Part shown: in pieces, positions 1 to 6,194 of the stretch
Position numbering within the stretch: the stretch's first letter is position 1
How the letters are laid out: each line of letters starts with the position of its first letter
Origin: Pseudomonadota bacterium
Lineage (GTDB): Bacteria; Pseudomonadota; Alphaproteobacteria; Rhizobiales; Hyphomicrobiaceae
Assembly: GCA_021813195.1 (NCBI GenBank)
Contig: JAKALI010000252.1
Location: 1 to 6,309 of the forward strand
DNA length: 6,309 nucleotides
Direction of reading: 5' to 3'
Program-made: the position numbers and the translations under genes
The notes under the pieces: model-generated
What the model was told of the DNA's origin: nothing
Databases searched by the model: none
Seen by the model: the letters and a program-made list of their open reading frames with translations, nothing else

Positions 1-253
1 TGTCATTCCATCTCGCAGTGGTGCCGGCTCTTGCATGAACCGGCCGTAATGATCATTGAACGACAGAAGACGTGTGCTCGCAATCTCATTCGATTTAGGG
101 AACTATTTCTTTCATGATGCATTGCAGCAACAGAGCGTTCGTTCGCTACGTGCCAGCAAAATCGGTTCCTAACGGTTGCATTGGTCGTGGCGAGAAGACG
201 TTCAGTAAAAAACGGGCTCATCCGCTCTATCAGTTTTCGGGGGCCGTTGTCCG
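1..253. other. Leader region upstream of cyoA, no gene recognised
   Basis: No reading frame here resembles a known protein, and the base composition is less GC-rich and less codon-structured than the operon that follows. An imperfect inverted repeat lies at 23-30 / 37-44 (GCCGGCTC and GAACCGGC, one mismatch, 6-base spacer), followed by a perfect 10-bp palindrome AATGATCATT at 48-57. The cyo promoter is expected in or near this stretch, but I could not pick a convincing -35/-10 pair. The palindromes could be operator sites or the tail of an upstream transcription unit. If cyoA starts later than 254, this non-coding leader is correspondingly longer. Confidence 0.5.
23..44. repeat. Imperfect inverted repeat upstream of cyoA
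   Basis: Arms GCCGGCTC (23-30) and GAACCGGC (37-44) match at 7 of 8 positions around a 6-base spacer. It is immediately followed by the palindrome AATGATCATT (48-57). It has no T-run on the + strand, so it is not a clear terminator. A regulator binding site is possible but not shown. Confidence 0.35.
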
Positions 254-1312
254 ATGACAGCGTCGGACAGTGTAGGAGATTTCTTTCAGTCGATGTTACC
301 CGCGGCAAAGATGAGGCGTTCAGGGAGCAAAGGAGCGGCGAGGGGGGTATCGCAACTCGGTAACAGATTGACATTGCTTCACGTTGTTGCTCTTCGAAAG
401 AAAACAGCTCCCCGTCGCGCGGTGCTGAGACTCGTCTTCGTGAGCCCGCTGCTCCTGCTCGGCGGCTGCAGCCTGAAGCAGTTCCCCGTGTTGAGCCCGG
501 ACGGGCCGATTGCGTCGACGGAACGCGATCTTCTGTTGGTCGCGGTCGGTCTCATGCTCATTGTCGTGATCCCGGTCTTTGTCATGGCGGGATGGTTTGC
601 CTGGCACTACCGGGAATCGAACCGGAAGGCCCGCTACGAGCCGGAGTGGACCTATTCGGCGGGCATCGACGCCGTGGTCTGGCTGGTGCCGACCGCGATC
701 GTCATCGTGCTCGGCGTCTTGGTATGGACCTACACGAACCGGCTGGATCCATACAAACCGCTGGCGTCGGCCAGACCGCCGCTGCCGATCGAAGCGATCT
801 CGCTCGATTGGAAGTGGCTGTTCATTTACCCGCAGCAACACGTCGCCGTTGTCAATCAACTGATCATACCGAGCGGAAGGCCCGTCAGCCTCAGGCTCAC
901 ATCGGACACCGTCATGAACGCATTCTACGTGCCCGGGCTGGCGGGCCAGATCTACACGATGGCCGGCATGCAGACGCGCCTTCATATGCTTGCGGATGCG
1001 CCGGCTCGGTTTACCGGCCGAAATACCCAATACAGCGGCAGCGGCTTTGCCAGTCAGCATTTCGCCGCGCGGGCGGTCCGCGAAGCCACGTTCAAGGCCT
1101 GGATCAAACGGGTTGAACGGTCGCCGAAAATACTGAACGCAACAGCATATGCCCGACTGGAGCAGCCCAAAGCGGACGTCCCGGTGACCTATTATTCCGC
1201 CGTCGAGCCGAATTTGTTCGACAAGGTGATCGCAAAATATGCCGGCGGCGAGGCCGTGCACCCGAACCGGCGAATGACCATGGCGTCCGGTGAAAACGCA
1301 GGTAGGCGGTGA
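254..1312 (+). CDS. cyoA: Cytochrome bo3 ubiquinol oxidase subunit II (CyoA)
   Basis: Subunit II of the haem-copper quinol oxidase, a lipoprotein anchored in the inner membrane with a periplasmic cupredoxin domain. In the longest frame (352 aa), a lipoprotein signal ends in LLLLGGC with the lipidated Cys at residue 72. TM1 spans about 93-117 and TM2 about 138-160. The cupredoxin fold follows, with the conserved DWKWLFIYP at 185-193, and a COX_ARM-like C-terminus begins near 293. The lipobox Cys is the only cysteine, so the CuA ligands of cytochrome c oxidases are absent and the substrate is quinol. It is the first gene of cyoABCD, and its stop overlaps or nearly meets cyoB. The start is uncertain. 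ATG at 254, 293 or 311 gives an unusually long, arginine-rich leader of about 52-71 residues before the Cys. TTG 368 or GTG 422 would give a more normal signal peptide but lacks a good ribosome binding site. Identity is firm; the N-terminus is not. Confidence 0.93.
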   Translation: MTASDSVGDFFQSMLPAAKMRRSGSKGAARGVSQLGNRLTLLHVVALRKKTAPRRAVLRLVFVSPLLLLGGCSLKQFPVLSPDGPIASTERDLLLVAVGLMLIVVIPVFVMAGWFAWHYRESNRKARYEPEWTYSAGIDAVVWLVPTAIVIVLGVLVWTYTNRLDPYKPLASARPPLPIEAISLDWKWLFIYPQQHVAVVNQLIIPSGRPVSLRLTSDTVMNAFYVPGLAGQIYTMAGMQTRLHMLADAPARFTGRNTQYSGSGFASQHFAARAVREATFKAWIKRVERSPKILNATAYARLEQPKADVPVTYYSAVEPNLFDKVIAKYAGGEAVHPNRRMTMASGENAGRR

Positions 1313-1314
1313 CG

Positions 1315-3282
1315 ATGCTCGGACGGCTGACCATCGATTCGCTGCCGCTCTACAGCGGCATCGCGCTGACCGGAGCCTTGGTGACCGTCGGCGGCGCCCT
1401 TGCGGTCGTCGCTCTTATCACCTGGTACGGCAAATGGCGCGTGCTGTGGTCGAACTGGCTGACCAGCGTCGATCATAAGCGCATCGGCATCATGTACATC
1501 GTATTGGCGCTGGTCATGCTGACGCGCGGATTTGTCGACGCGCTGATGATGCGCAGCCAGCAGGCGCTGGCCTACAATTCACAGGGCTATCTGCCGCCCG
1601 GTCATTTCGACCAGATATTTTCGGCGCACGGCACGATCATGATCTTCTTCGTGGCGATGCCGTTTCTCACCGGCCTGATCAATGTCGTCGTCCCTCAGCA
1701 AATCGGCGCGCGTGACGTCTCGTTCCCCTTCATGAATTCGCTCAGCCTGGGGCTGACCGCAGCGGGCGCGGCGCTGGTGCTGGTATCGCTCGTGATCGGC
1801 AAATTCTCGACCGCCGGCTGGAGCGCCTATCCGCCCTATGCGGAATTGGCCTACAGCCCGGGTGTCGGGGTCGACTACTGGATCTGGGCGGTGCTGATAT
1901 CCGGCGTCGGCTCGACGCTTACCGGCATCAATTTCATGGTCACGATCATGCGGCGCCGGGCGCCCGGCATGACCTTGATGCGCATGCCGTTGTTTACCTG
2001 GACCGCGCTTGTGACCAGCGTGTTGATGGTGTTTGCCTTTCCTGCGCTGACCGTGGCCGCCGGTCTGCTCGGGCTCGACCGCTATGTGGGCATGCATTTC
2101 TTCACCAATGGCGGCGGCGGCGACATGATGAATTACGCCAATTTGTTTTGGATTTGGGGCCATCCGGAAGTCTATATCGTGGTCTTGCCGGCATTCGGCG
2201 TGTATTCGGAAGTGGTCGCGACTTTTTCCGGAAAGCGCCTGTTCGGCTACCACTCGCTCATCTACGCCACCGCGGCGATCGGTATCTTATCGTTTTCGGT
2301 CTGGCTGCATCATTTTTTCACCATGGGATCGAGCGCCGACGTCAACGCCTTTTTCGGCATTGCGACGATGGCGATCGCGGTGCCGACCGGCGTCAAGATC
2401 TTCGACTGGCTGTTGACGATGTGCCGCGGCCGCGTGCGCATGACGTTGCCAATGTATTGGACGCTGGGGTTCATCGTGACCTTCGTCATCGGCGGCATGG
2501 CCGGCGTTCTGCTGGCGGTGCCGCCGGTGGACTACCTTCTGCACAATACGACCTTCCTGGTCGCGCACTTCCACAACATGCTGATTCCGGGTGCGCTGTT
2601 CGGCTATTTCGCCGGCTATTACTATTGGTTTCCGAAGGCCTTCGGCTTCCGGCTCGAGGAGAAGTGGGGCAAGCGGGCGTTCTGGGCGTGGATCACCGGT
2701 TTCTACCTGGCTTTCATGCCGCTCTATGCGCTCGGCTTCATGGGGATGCCGCGCCGCATGGACCATTACGCCACGGCAGGATGGCAACCCTGGCTTATCG
2801 TGGCGGAGGCGGGGGCCATCTTGATCGGCTGCGGAATCGTCTGCCAGGCCATCCAACTGGTCAGCAGCATTCGGCATCGTGCCGAACTGCGCGTTCATAA
2901 TGGCGACGTTTGGGACGGCCGCACGCTCGAATGGATGACGTCGTCGCCGCCGTCGCCCTACAATTTCGCGGTCATCCCGCACGTCCACGACATCGACGAG
3001 CTTGCCTGGCGTAAGAAGCATGGCGGCGCCCGGCCGGAGGAAGTGCGTTTCGGCAGCATCGTCATGCCCGACAACACCGGCGCCGGCATCATTCTGGGCG
3101 TGCTGTCTTTCGTCTTCGGCTTCGCCATGGTCTGGCATATCTGGTGGCTGGCCGCGCTTTCCGTCCTCAGCGTGTTCGCTGTCGTCGTCACGCGCAGTTC
3201 CGAAGACCATGACGAGCACCTGGCGGGCGCCGCAGAGGTGCAGGCGATCGAAACCCATGCCGGATTGGAGGCCGCTGAATAA
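1315..3282 (+). CDS. cyoB: Cytochrome bo3 ubiquinol oxidase subunit I (CyoB)
   Basis: Catalytic subunit: oxidises ubiquinol, reduces O2 to water at the haem o3/CuB centre and pumps protons. It is a polytopic membrane protein of 655 aa (E. coli 663). With start ATG 1315, key residues fall within one position of E. coli numbering. The quinol site is R71, D75, H97 and Q100. Low-spin haem ligands are H105 and H420, and the high-spin haem ligand is H418. CuB is bound by H283 (in WGHPEVY), H332 and H333, with the cross-linked Y287. The D-channel has D134 and E285, and the K-channel has K361. Nothing catalytic is missing. A GTG at 1309 overlapping the cyoA stop would add two residues. I prefer 1315 because of AGGCGG at 1304-1309 and the family-like MLG N-terminus. 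The stop shares one base with the cyoC start, so translational coupling is likely. Confidence 0.97.
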   Translation: MLGRLTIDSLPLYSGIALTGALVTVGGALAVVALITWYGKWRVLWSNWLTSVDHKRIGIMYIVLALVMLTRGFVDALMMRSQQALAYNSQGYLPPGHFDQIFSAHGTIMIFFVAMPFLTGLINVVVPQQIGARDVSFPFMNSLSLGLTAAGAALVLVSLVIGKFSTAGWSAYPPYAELAYSPGVGVDYWIWAVLISGVGSTLTGINFMVTIMRRRAPGMTLMRMPLFTWTALVTSVLMVFAFPALTVAAGLLGLDRYVGMHFFTNGGGGDMMNYANLFWIWGHPEVYIVVLPAFGVYSEVVATFSGKRLFGYHSLIYATAAIGILSFSVWLHHFFTMGSSADVNAFFGIATMAIAVPTGVKIFDWLLTMCRGRVRMTLPMYWTLGFIVTFVIGGMAGVLLAVPPVDYLLHNTTFLVAHFHNMLIPGALFGYFAGYYYWFPKAFGFRLEEKWGKRAFWAWITGFYLAFMPLYALGFMGMPRRMDHYATAGWQPWLIVAEAGAILIGCGIVCQAIQLVSSIRHRAELRVHNGDVWDGRTLEWMTSSPPSPYNFAVIPHVHDIDELAWRKKHGGARPEEVRFGSIVMPDNTGAGIILGVLSFVFGFAMVWHIWWLAALSVLSVFAVVVTRSSEDHDEHLAGAAEVQAIETHAGLEAAE

Positions 3283-3899
3283 TGACCGATGCGACACTGG
3301 GCCGGATCAGCGATGCCGCGCTGGAAAAGATCGCTGCCGAGCATGCTCGCGACGAGCGGGAGTTCGGCTTCTGGATCTACCTCATGAGCGATGCGGTCAT
3401 CTTCTCGCTGCTCTTCGCGACTTATGCAGTAATGGCCGGGCGCACCGCAGGCGGGCCGAATGCGCACGATCTCCTCGGCCTCACGCATACCTTCATCGAG
3501 ACCATGCTGTTGTTGTGCAGCAGCATGACCTTCGGCCTTGCCGGCCTGTGGGTGGGTCAGAGGAATGTGACGGCCGTCGTCTTTTGGCTGGCGGTGACCT
3601 TCGTGCTGGGCGCCGGCTTCGTCGGCATGGAAATCGCAGAATTCCATGGCCTGGTGATGGCGGGGGCGGGGCCGCAACGCAGCGGATTTCTCTCGTCATT
3701 CTTTACGCTGGTCGCAACCCACGGCTTGCATGTCACCATGGGGCTTATCTGGATCGCGGTTCTTGGCGGACAGGTCTTGATGAAGGGCCTGACCGGTCCG
3801 GTCGCCTCGCGTCTCTACCGTCTCGGTCTGTTTTGGCATTTTCTCGACATCGTGTGGATCGGCATTTTCTCGGTTGTGTATTTGCCGGGAGTAACTTGA
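3282..3899 (+). CDS. cyoC: Cytochrome bo3 ubiquinol oxidase subunit III (CyoC)
   Basis: Subunit III of the bo3 oxidase, a five-helix membrane protein that packs against subunit I and supports stability and sustained turnover of the complex. It carries no redox centre. The 205 aa length is nearly identical to the E. coli protein (204). The pattern is typical: a charged cytoplasmic N-terminus ending near EFGFWIYLMSD (about residues 27-37), hydrophobic helices, a conserved FFTLVATHGLHVTMG segment (about 139-153) and the C-terminal WHFLDIVWIGIF signature. The ATG overlaps the cyoB stop as TAATG. GGAGG at 3267-3271, 10 bases upstream, is the ribosome binding site inside the end of cyoB. The protein is intact, with no odd features. 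Confidence 0.96.
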   Translation: MTDATLGRISDAALEKIAAEHARDEREFGFWIYLMSDAVIFSLLFATYAVMAGRTAGGPNAHDLLGLTHTFIETMLLLCSSMTFGLAGLWVGQRNVTAVVFWLAVTFVLGAGFVGMEIAEFHGLVMAGAGPQRSGFLSSFFTLVATHGLHVTMGLIWIAVLGGQVLMKGLTGPVASRLYRLGLFWHFLDIVWIGIFSVVYLPGVT

Positions 3900-3900
3900 G

Positions 3901-4218
3901 ATGCGGCCGCTGCTCAATACCGGAAATCCGTTGTTCAGGTCCTATTTAATGGGCTTCGTCCTGGCGCTTGTGCTGACGATAATTCCATTCGGCCTCGTCG
4001 GCCTGAAGCTGTTGCCGGTGACGCCGACCTTGGCGTTGATTGCCGTTTTGGCGGCGACGCAAATGATCGTTCATCTGCGCTATTTCCTGCACGTGGATTT
4101 CACTCCAGGCCGGCGCGACCATCTTCGTTCATTGGCCTTCGCCGCCATCATCGTGTTCATCATGGTGGGTGGCACGGTGTGGATCATATTCAACCTGCAA
4201 TACCGGATGATGTCTTGA
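3901..4218 (+). CDS. cyoD: Cytochrome bo3 ubiquinol oxidase subunit IV (CyoD)
   Basis: Small subunit IV of the bo3 oxidase, a membrane protein with three predicted helices that assists assembly of the CuB centre and subunit I. The 105 aa length is close to the E. coli 109. Helices lie at about residues 15-35, 42-62 and 77-98. The conserved IVHLRYFLHVDF segment falls at about 56-67, followed by a typical GGTVWIIFNLQYRMM ending. The ATG is one base after the cyoC stop, with GGGAG at 3887-3891 as ribosome binding site. It is the last gene of the operon seen here. The cyoE (haem O synthase) gene that often follows is not present before the convergent channel gene, so haem O synthesis must be encoded elsewhere. 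Confidence 0.95.
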   Translation: MRPLLNTGNPLFRSYLMGFVLALVLTIIPFGLVGLKLLPVTPTLALIAVLAATQMIVHLRYFLHVDFTPGRRDHLRSLAFAAIIVFIMVGGTVWIIFNLQYRMMS

Positions 4219-4261
4219 ATTCTGTTGGCAACGCAACGCCCGCAGTAAGATCTAACGGTTG

Positions 4262-4293
4262 GCGCCGATATATGCCGGGCAAAGGGCCGGCGC
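4262..4293. terminator. Possible GC-rich hairpin between convergent cyoD and channel genes
   Basis: Two competing stems occupy the gap between the convergent 3' ends. One pairs GCGCCG (4262-4267) with CGGCGC (4288-4293). The other pairs GCCGG (4274-4278) with CCGGC (4287-4291) around an 8-base loop. Neither is followed by a T-run on either strand, so this is not a standard intrinsic terminator. Position between convergent genes is the main support. Confidence 0.3.
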
Positions 4294-4304
4294 TATTTCG
4301 GATC

Positions 4305-4719
4305 TCAGTAACGGGTCATCTCCAGGAACGTGTAGGATGTAGACCAGCCGATCAGAAGAAACCCATTCAACGTCTCCATGCACCCCAGCAGTTGAAGATT
4401 GCCCGCGGGATGGAGATTGCCGATACCAAGGGAAGTGTATGCCTCGGCCGAAAAGTAGAAATAGTCAGCCGTGTGCAAGGCGTGAATCCCGGCAAGGTTC
4501 CCGATGTGAAAGGTGACGTCGGAAAACCAATAGCCTGCGGCAAAGATCGCAATCTCAAAGATATGGGCGGCGAGCGCGCCGAATATGACAAACAAGAGTT
4601 TGTGTCTGGGGATGCCGTCGCCCCCCGCTGATGAAATGCGATATCAGGCAAAGACATTCGTAGTGAGCAAGGACCGTCAACGTGACCAAGAAGCACGCGC
4701 GAGGTAATAAGAGGAGCAT
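4305..4719 (-). pseudogene. Small two-TM/P-loop ion channel (K+ channel-like), frameshifted
   Basis: Resembles the small membrane proteins annotated as ion channel / two-pore-domain potassium channel family in rhizobia (usually about 140 aa). Reading from ATG 4719-4717, the first 31 residues (hydrophobic helix with VLAHYECLCLISHF) are in one frame. The rest (LLFVIFGALAAHIFEI, the filter-like TSLGIGN, then NGFLLIGWSTSYTF) is in another. The switch is at a run of six G on the coding strand (4626-4621). With five G the frames join as SGGDGIPRHKL and give a complete 137-aa protein: helix 1 about 1-25, helix 2 about 41-65, P-loop with filter about 85-101, helix 3 about 108-130. Unjoined, the upstream frame ends near 4555 and the downstream part has only a TTG (4595-4593) as possible start. 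The gene converges on cyoD. It is either a recent pseudogene, a base-calling error in a homopolymer, or, less likely, slippage. The ion specificity is inferred from the family only. Confidence 0.8.
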
Positions 4720-5064
4720 TGTCACTAATCTCAAAAGGGGGCGGTGACTGCCACCGGGGCCCGGATAAAGCGAAACCTGAGAAAAATAGAGAAGAAAGCG
4801 TGGAGTAAAAGCACTGTCATTCGCGCTCGATGAAACATTGCAAAACATTAATCGTCTTGAAATTGCCGCGTAATGTGCGTGCTCCATATTGCATGGTGGA
4901 GATTGCGCAATGAAGCGTTTCGATGAATTCGGCTCGGTCGGTATCGGTGAAGGCGTGGGTGGCCGTGCGATTGGCGGCCGTCTTCCGTTCGAGTGCATCG
5001 CGCTTTTGCTGCAAGGGGACAGCGCGCGCACAGATTGGGGCGCGCATCGTATCGGGAGGGATCC
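4720..5064. other. Intergenic region between divergent channel gene and phyR
   Basis: This 345-base gap must hold the promoters of both flanking genes. No reading frame in it resembles a known protein; in particular no NepR-like protein is seen on either strand. It contains a short hairpin CGGTG/CACCG (4742-4746 / 4752-4756), an adjacent CCGGGGCCCGG (4754-4764), an A-rich purine stretch (about 4765-4815), the repeated ACATT at about 4835 and 4845, and a perfect palindrome ATTGCGCAAT (4902-4911). Two GCGCGC blocks (5022-5027, 5040-5045) lie just before the phyR ribosome binding site. A clear EcfG-type promoter (GGAAC, about 16-18 bases, CGTT) is not present. The nearest sequence, GAAAC at 4832-4836 with CGTC at 4853-4856, mismatches at two positions. 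Confidence 0.5.
5054..5060 (+). promoter_or_regulatory. Ribosome binding site that decides the TTG start of phyR
   Basis: GGGAGGG ends four bases before the TTG at 5065-5067 and is the only strong Shine-Dalgarno sequence in frame distance. The upstream ATG at 4993 in the same frame lacks such a site and would add 24 residues not typical of PhyR N-termini. This favours the TTG as the true start. Confidence 0.7.
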
Positions 5065-5865
5065 TTGTCGACATCTCAAGCAGTTGCACAGCAACTACCT
5101 TATCTTCGCCGTTATGCCAGGGCGCTTTCGGGCGGCCAGGCCTCAGGCGACGCCTATGTGGCGGCCATGTTGGAGGCCCTGATTCAGGACCCCAAGGTCC
5201 TGGACACCAGTTCGTCGACCCGGATCGCCCTCTATCAACTATTCACGAAGATCTGGAATTCGGTCGCCGCGAACGGCAAACCCATTGTCGGAGAGGGCAA
5301 ACAGGCGATGGAGCGTCATCTCGCCCAGATCGCGCCAATGCCGCGGCAGGCCTTCCTGTTGATCGCGCTGGAAGGGCTGTCGGAAGACGACGCCGCCAAG
5401 GTGCTGGATATCGATGTTCCGACCCTGTGCGCGTTGGTCGAGCAGTCCGGCCGCGAACTTGCCGCCGAAATCGCCACCGACGTGCTGATCATCGAGGACG
5501 AGACCTTCATCGCGCTCGATCTTGAAGGTCTGGTAGAAGGTCTCGGCCATCGCGTGCTCGGCGTCGCGCGCACGCATAAAGAGGCGGTGGCGCTGGCCAA
5601 GACTAAGCAGCCGGGGATCATTCTGGCCGACATTCAGTTGGCAGACGGCAGCTCGGGGATCGATGCCGTGAACGAGGTGCTGCGCTCGTTCGAGGTGCCA
5701 GTGATTTTCGTCACCGCCTATCCGGAGCGCTTTCTCACCGGCGAGCGGCCGGAGCCGGCGTTCCTGATCCCTAAGCCTTACCAGCCGGCGACGGTGTCGG
5801 CGATACTGAGCCAAGCGCTGTTCTTTGAGCACAATGCCAAGCGGCTCGAACGGCGCGCTAGCTAG
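5065..5865 (+). CDS. phyR: PhyR, anti-anti-sigma response regulator of the general stress response
   Basis: In Alphaproteobacteria, phosphorylated PhyR binds the anti-sigma factor NepR and frees the ECF sigma factor EcfG, switching on the general stress response in the cytoplasm. From TTG 5065 the protein is 266 aa, normal for the family, and begins STSQAVAQQLPYLRRYARAL as PhyR proteins do. Residues about 1-130 form the sigma-like domain (sigma2-like helices, then a sigma4-like part around PRQAFLLIALEGLSEDDA). Residues about 140-258 form the receiver. Its acidic pair is E144/D145 (LIIEDETF), the phospho-acceptor D189 (LADIQLADGSSG), the conserved T217 (FVTAYPE) and K237 (LIPKPY). All active-site residues are present, so it should be functional. 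An alternative ATG at 4993 is unlikely because it has no ribosome binding site. The usual neighbours nepR, ecfG and a histidine kinase are not in the window, so this may be an extra or displaced copy. Confidence 0.95.
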   Translation: MSTSQAVAQQLPYLRRYARALSGGQASGDAYVAAMLEALIQDPKVLDTSSSTRIALYQLFTKIWNSVAANGKPIVGEGKQAMERHLAQIAPMPRQAFLLIALEGLSEDDAAKVLDIDVPTLCALVEQSGRELAAEIATDVLIIEDETFIALDLEGLVEGLGHRVLGVARTHKEAVALAKTKQPGIILADIQLADGSSGIDAVNEVLRSFEVPVIFVTAYPERFLTGERPEPAFLIPKPYQPATVSAILSQALFFEHNAKRLERRAS

Positions 5866-5870
5866 CGCGC
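5853..5870. repeat. Perfect 18-bp palindrome spanning the phyR stop codon
   Basis: GCGCGCTAGCTAGCGCGC reads the same on both strands and contains the last codons and the TAG stop of phyR (5863-5865). As RNA it could fold as a six-base-pair GC stem with a TAGCTA loop. No T-run follows, so it is not a canonical terminator, though it may protect or end the transcript. Confidence 0.6.
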
Positions 5871-6003
5871 TCAGAAATTGGGTTTCTCCTCCGCCGTTAC
5901 GGGCCATCGGAGTCGTATCGTTGCTAGGGCCAAGACCCAATAAAATTGTTGCTGTAAGAATCGGTTGCTGATTCGCTCTGGGTGTTTGATTCGAAGCGAC
6001 ACG
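5871..6003. other. Spacer between phyR and the transposase remnant
   Basis: No coding sequence is recognised. An inverted repeat ATTGGGT (5877-5883) / ACCCAAT (5935-5941) flanks the first half. Two copies of TGATTCG lie close together at about 5969 and 5988, just upstream of the IS5-type transposase start. The left end of that insertion element is presumably in this stretch, but with no right end present the terminal repeat cannot be placed. Confidence 0.4.
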
Positions 6004-6194
6004 ATGCGACCCAATCTTTTCTGGCGCAGCGACGAACGGTGGTCTTCGATCCAGCCCCTGTTGCCGACGGATGTGCGGGGCAAAGCGCGAGTCGACGACC
6101 GGCGCGTGATTAGCGCCATCATATTTGTCATAAAGAGCGGATGCAGGTGGTGCGATTGTCCGCCGAATACGGTCCAGCGAAGACCGTCTACAAT
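6004..6194 (+). pseudogene. IS5-family (IS427-like) transposase, N-terminal fragment
   Basis: From ATG 6004 the frame gives MRPNLFWRSDERW, then IQPLLPTDVRGKARVDDRRVIS, then IKSGCRW, the typical start of IS5/IS427-group DDE transposases. Two things show it is dead. First, around 6159-6164 one base is missing, so the expected continuation EYGPAKTVYN is found only in another frame (6165-6194). Second, homology stops after TVYN at 6194, about 64 codons in, so the catalytic domain is gone. The sequence beyond belongs to a different element on the other strand. The unshifted frame happens to stay open to the window edge but is not meaningful there. Confidence 0.8.

Noticed and set aside
99..125. 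GGAAC at 99-103 as the -35 of a stress promoter for cyo
   Set aside because: No CGTT at the required distance downstream.
3..374. Minus-strand frame of 123 aa in the cyoA leader
   Set aside because: No recognisable motif, no clear ribosome binding site, and it overlaps the start of cyoA.
1579..2253. Minus-strand frame of 224 aa opposite cyoB
   Set aside because: Same shadow effect of GC-rich coding sequence; no recognisable domain.
2287..3297. Long minus-strand frame (336 aa) opposite cyoB
   Set aside because: It is antisense to a strongly supported gene, rich in His/Arg/Asp as expected from reversed high-GC codons, and resembles no known family.
4179..4631. Plus-strand frame of 150 aa after cyoD
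   Set aside because: It is antisense to the channel gene and overlaps the end of cyoD; the protein has no recognisable features.
4832..4856. EcfG-type promoter upstream of phyR (GAAAC, 16 bases, CGTC)
   Set aside because: Mismatch in both half-sites against GGAAC / CGTT; a match this weak is expected by chance.
4817..5089. Minus-strand frame of 90 aa considered as a divergent NepR
   Set aside because: Length is plausible but the NepR-like helical pattern is absent and no similarity to known NepR sequences can be seen.
5239..5940. Minus-strand frame of 233 aa opposite phyR
   Set aside because: It is the shadow of phyR codons in reverse, with no domain signature.
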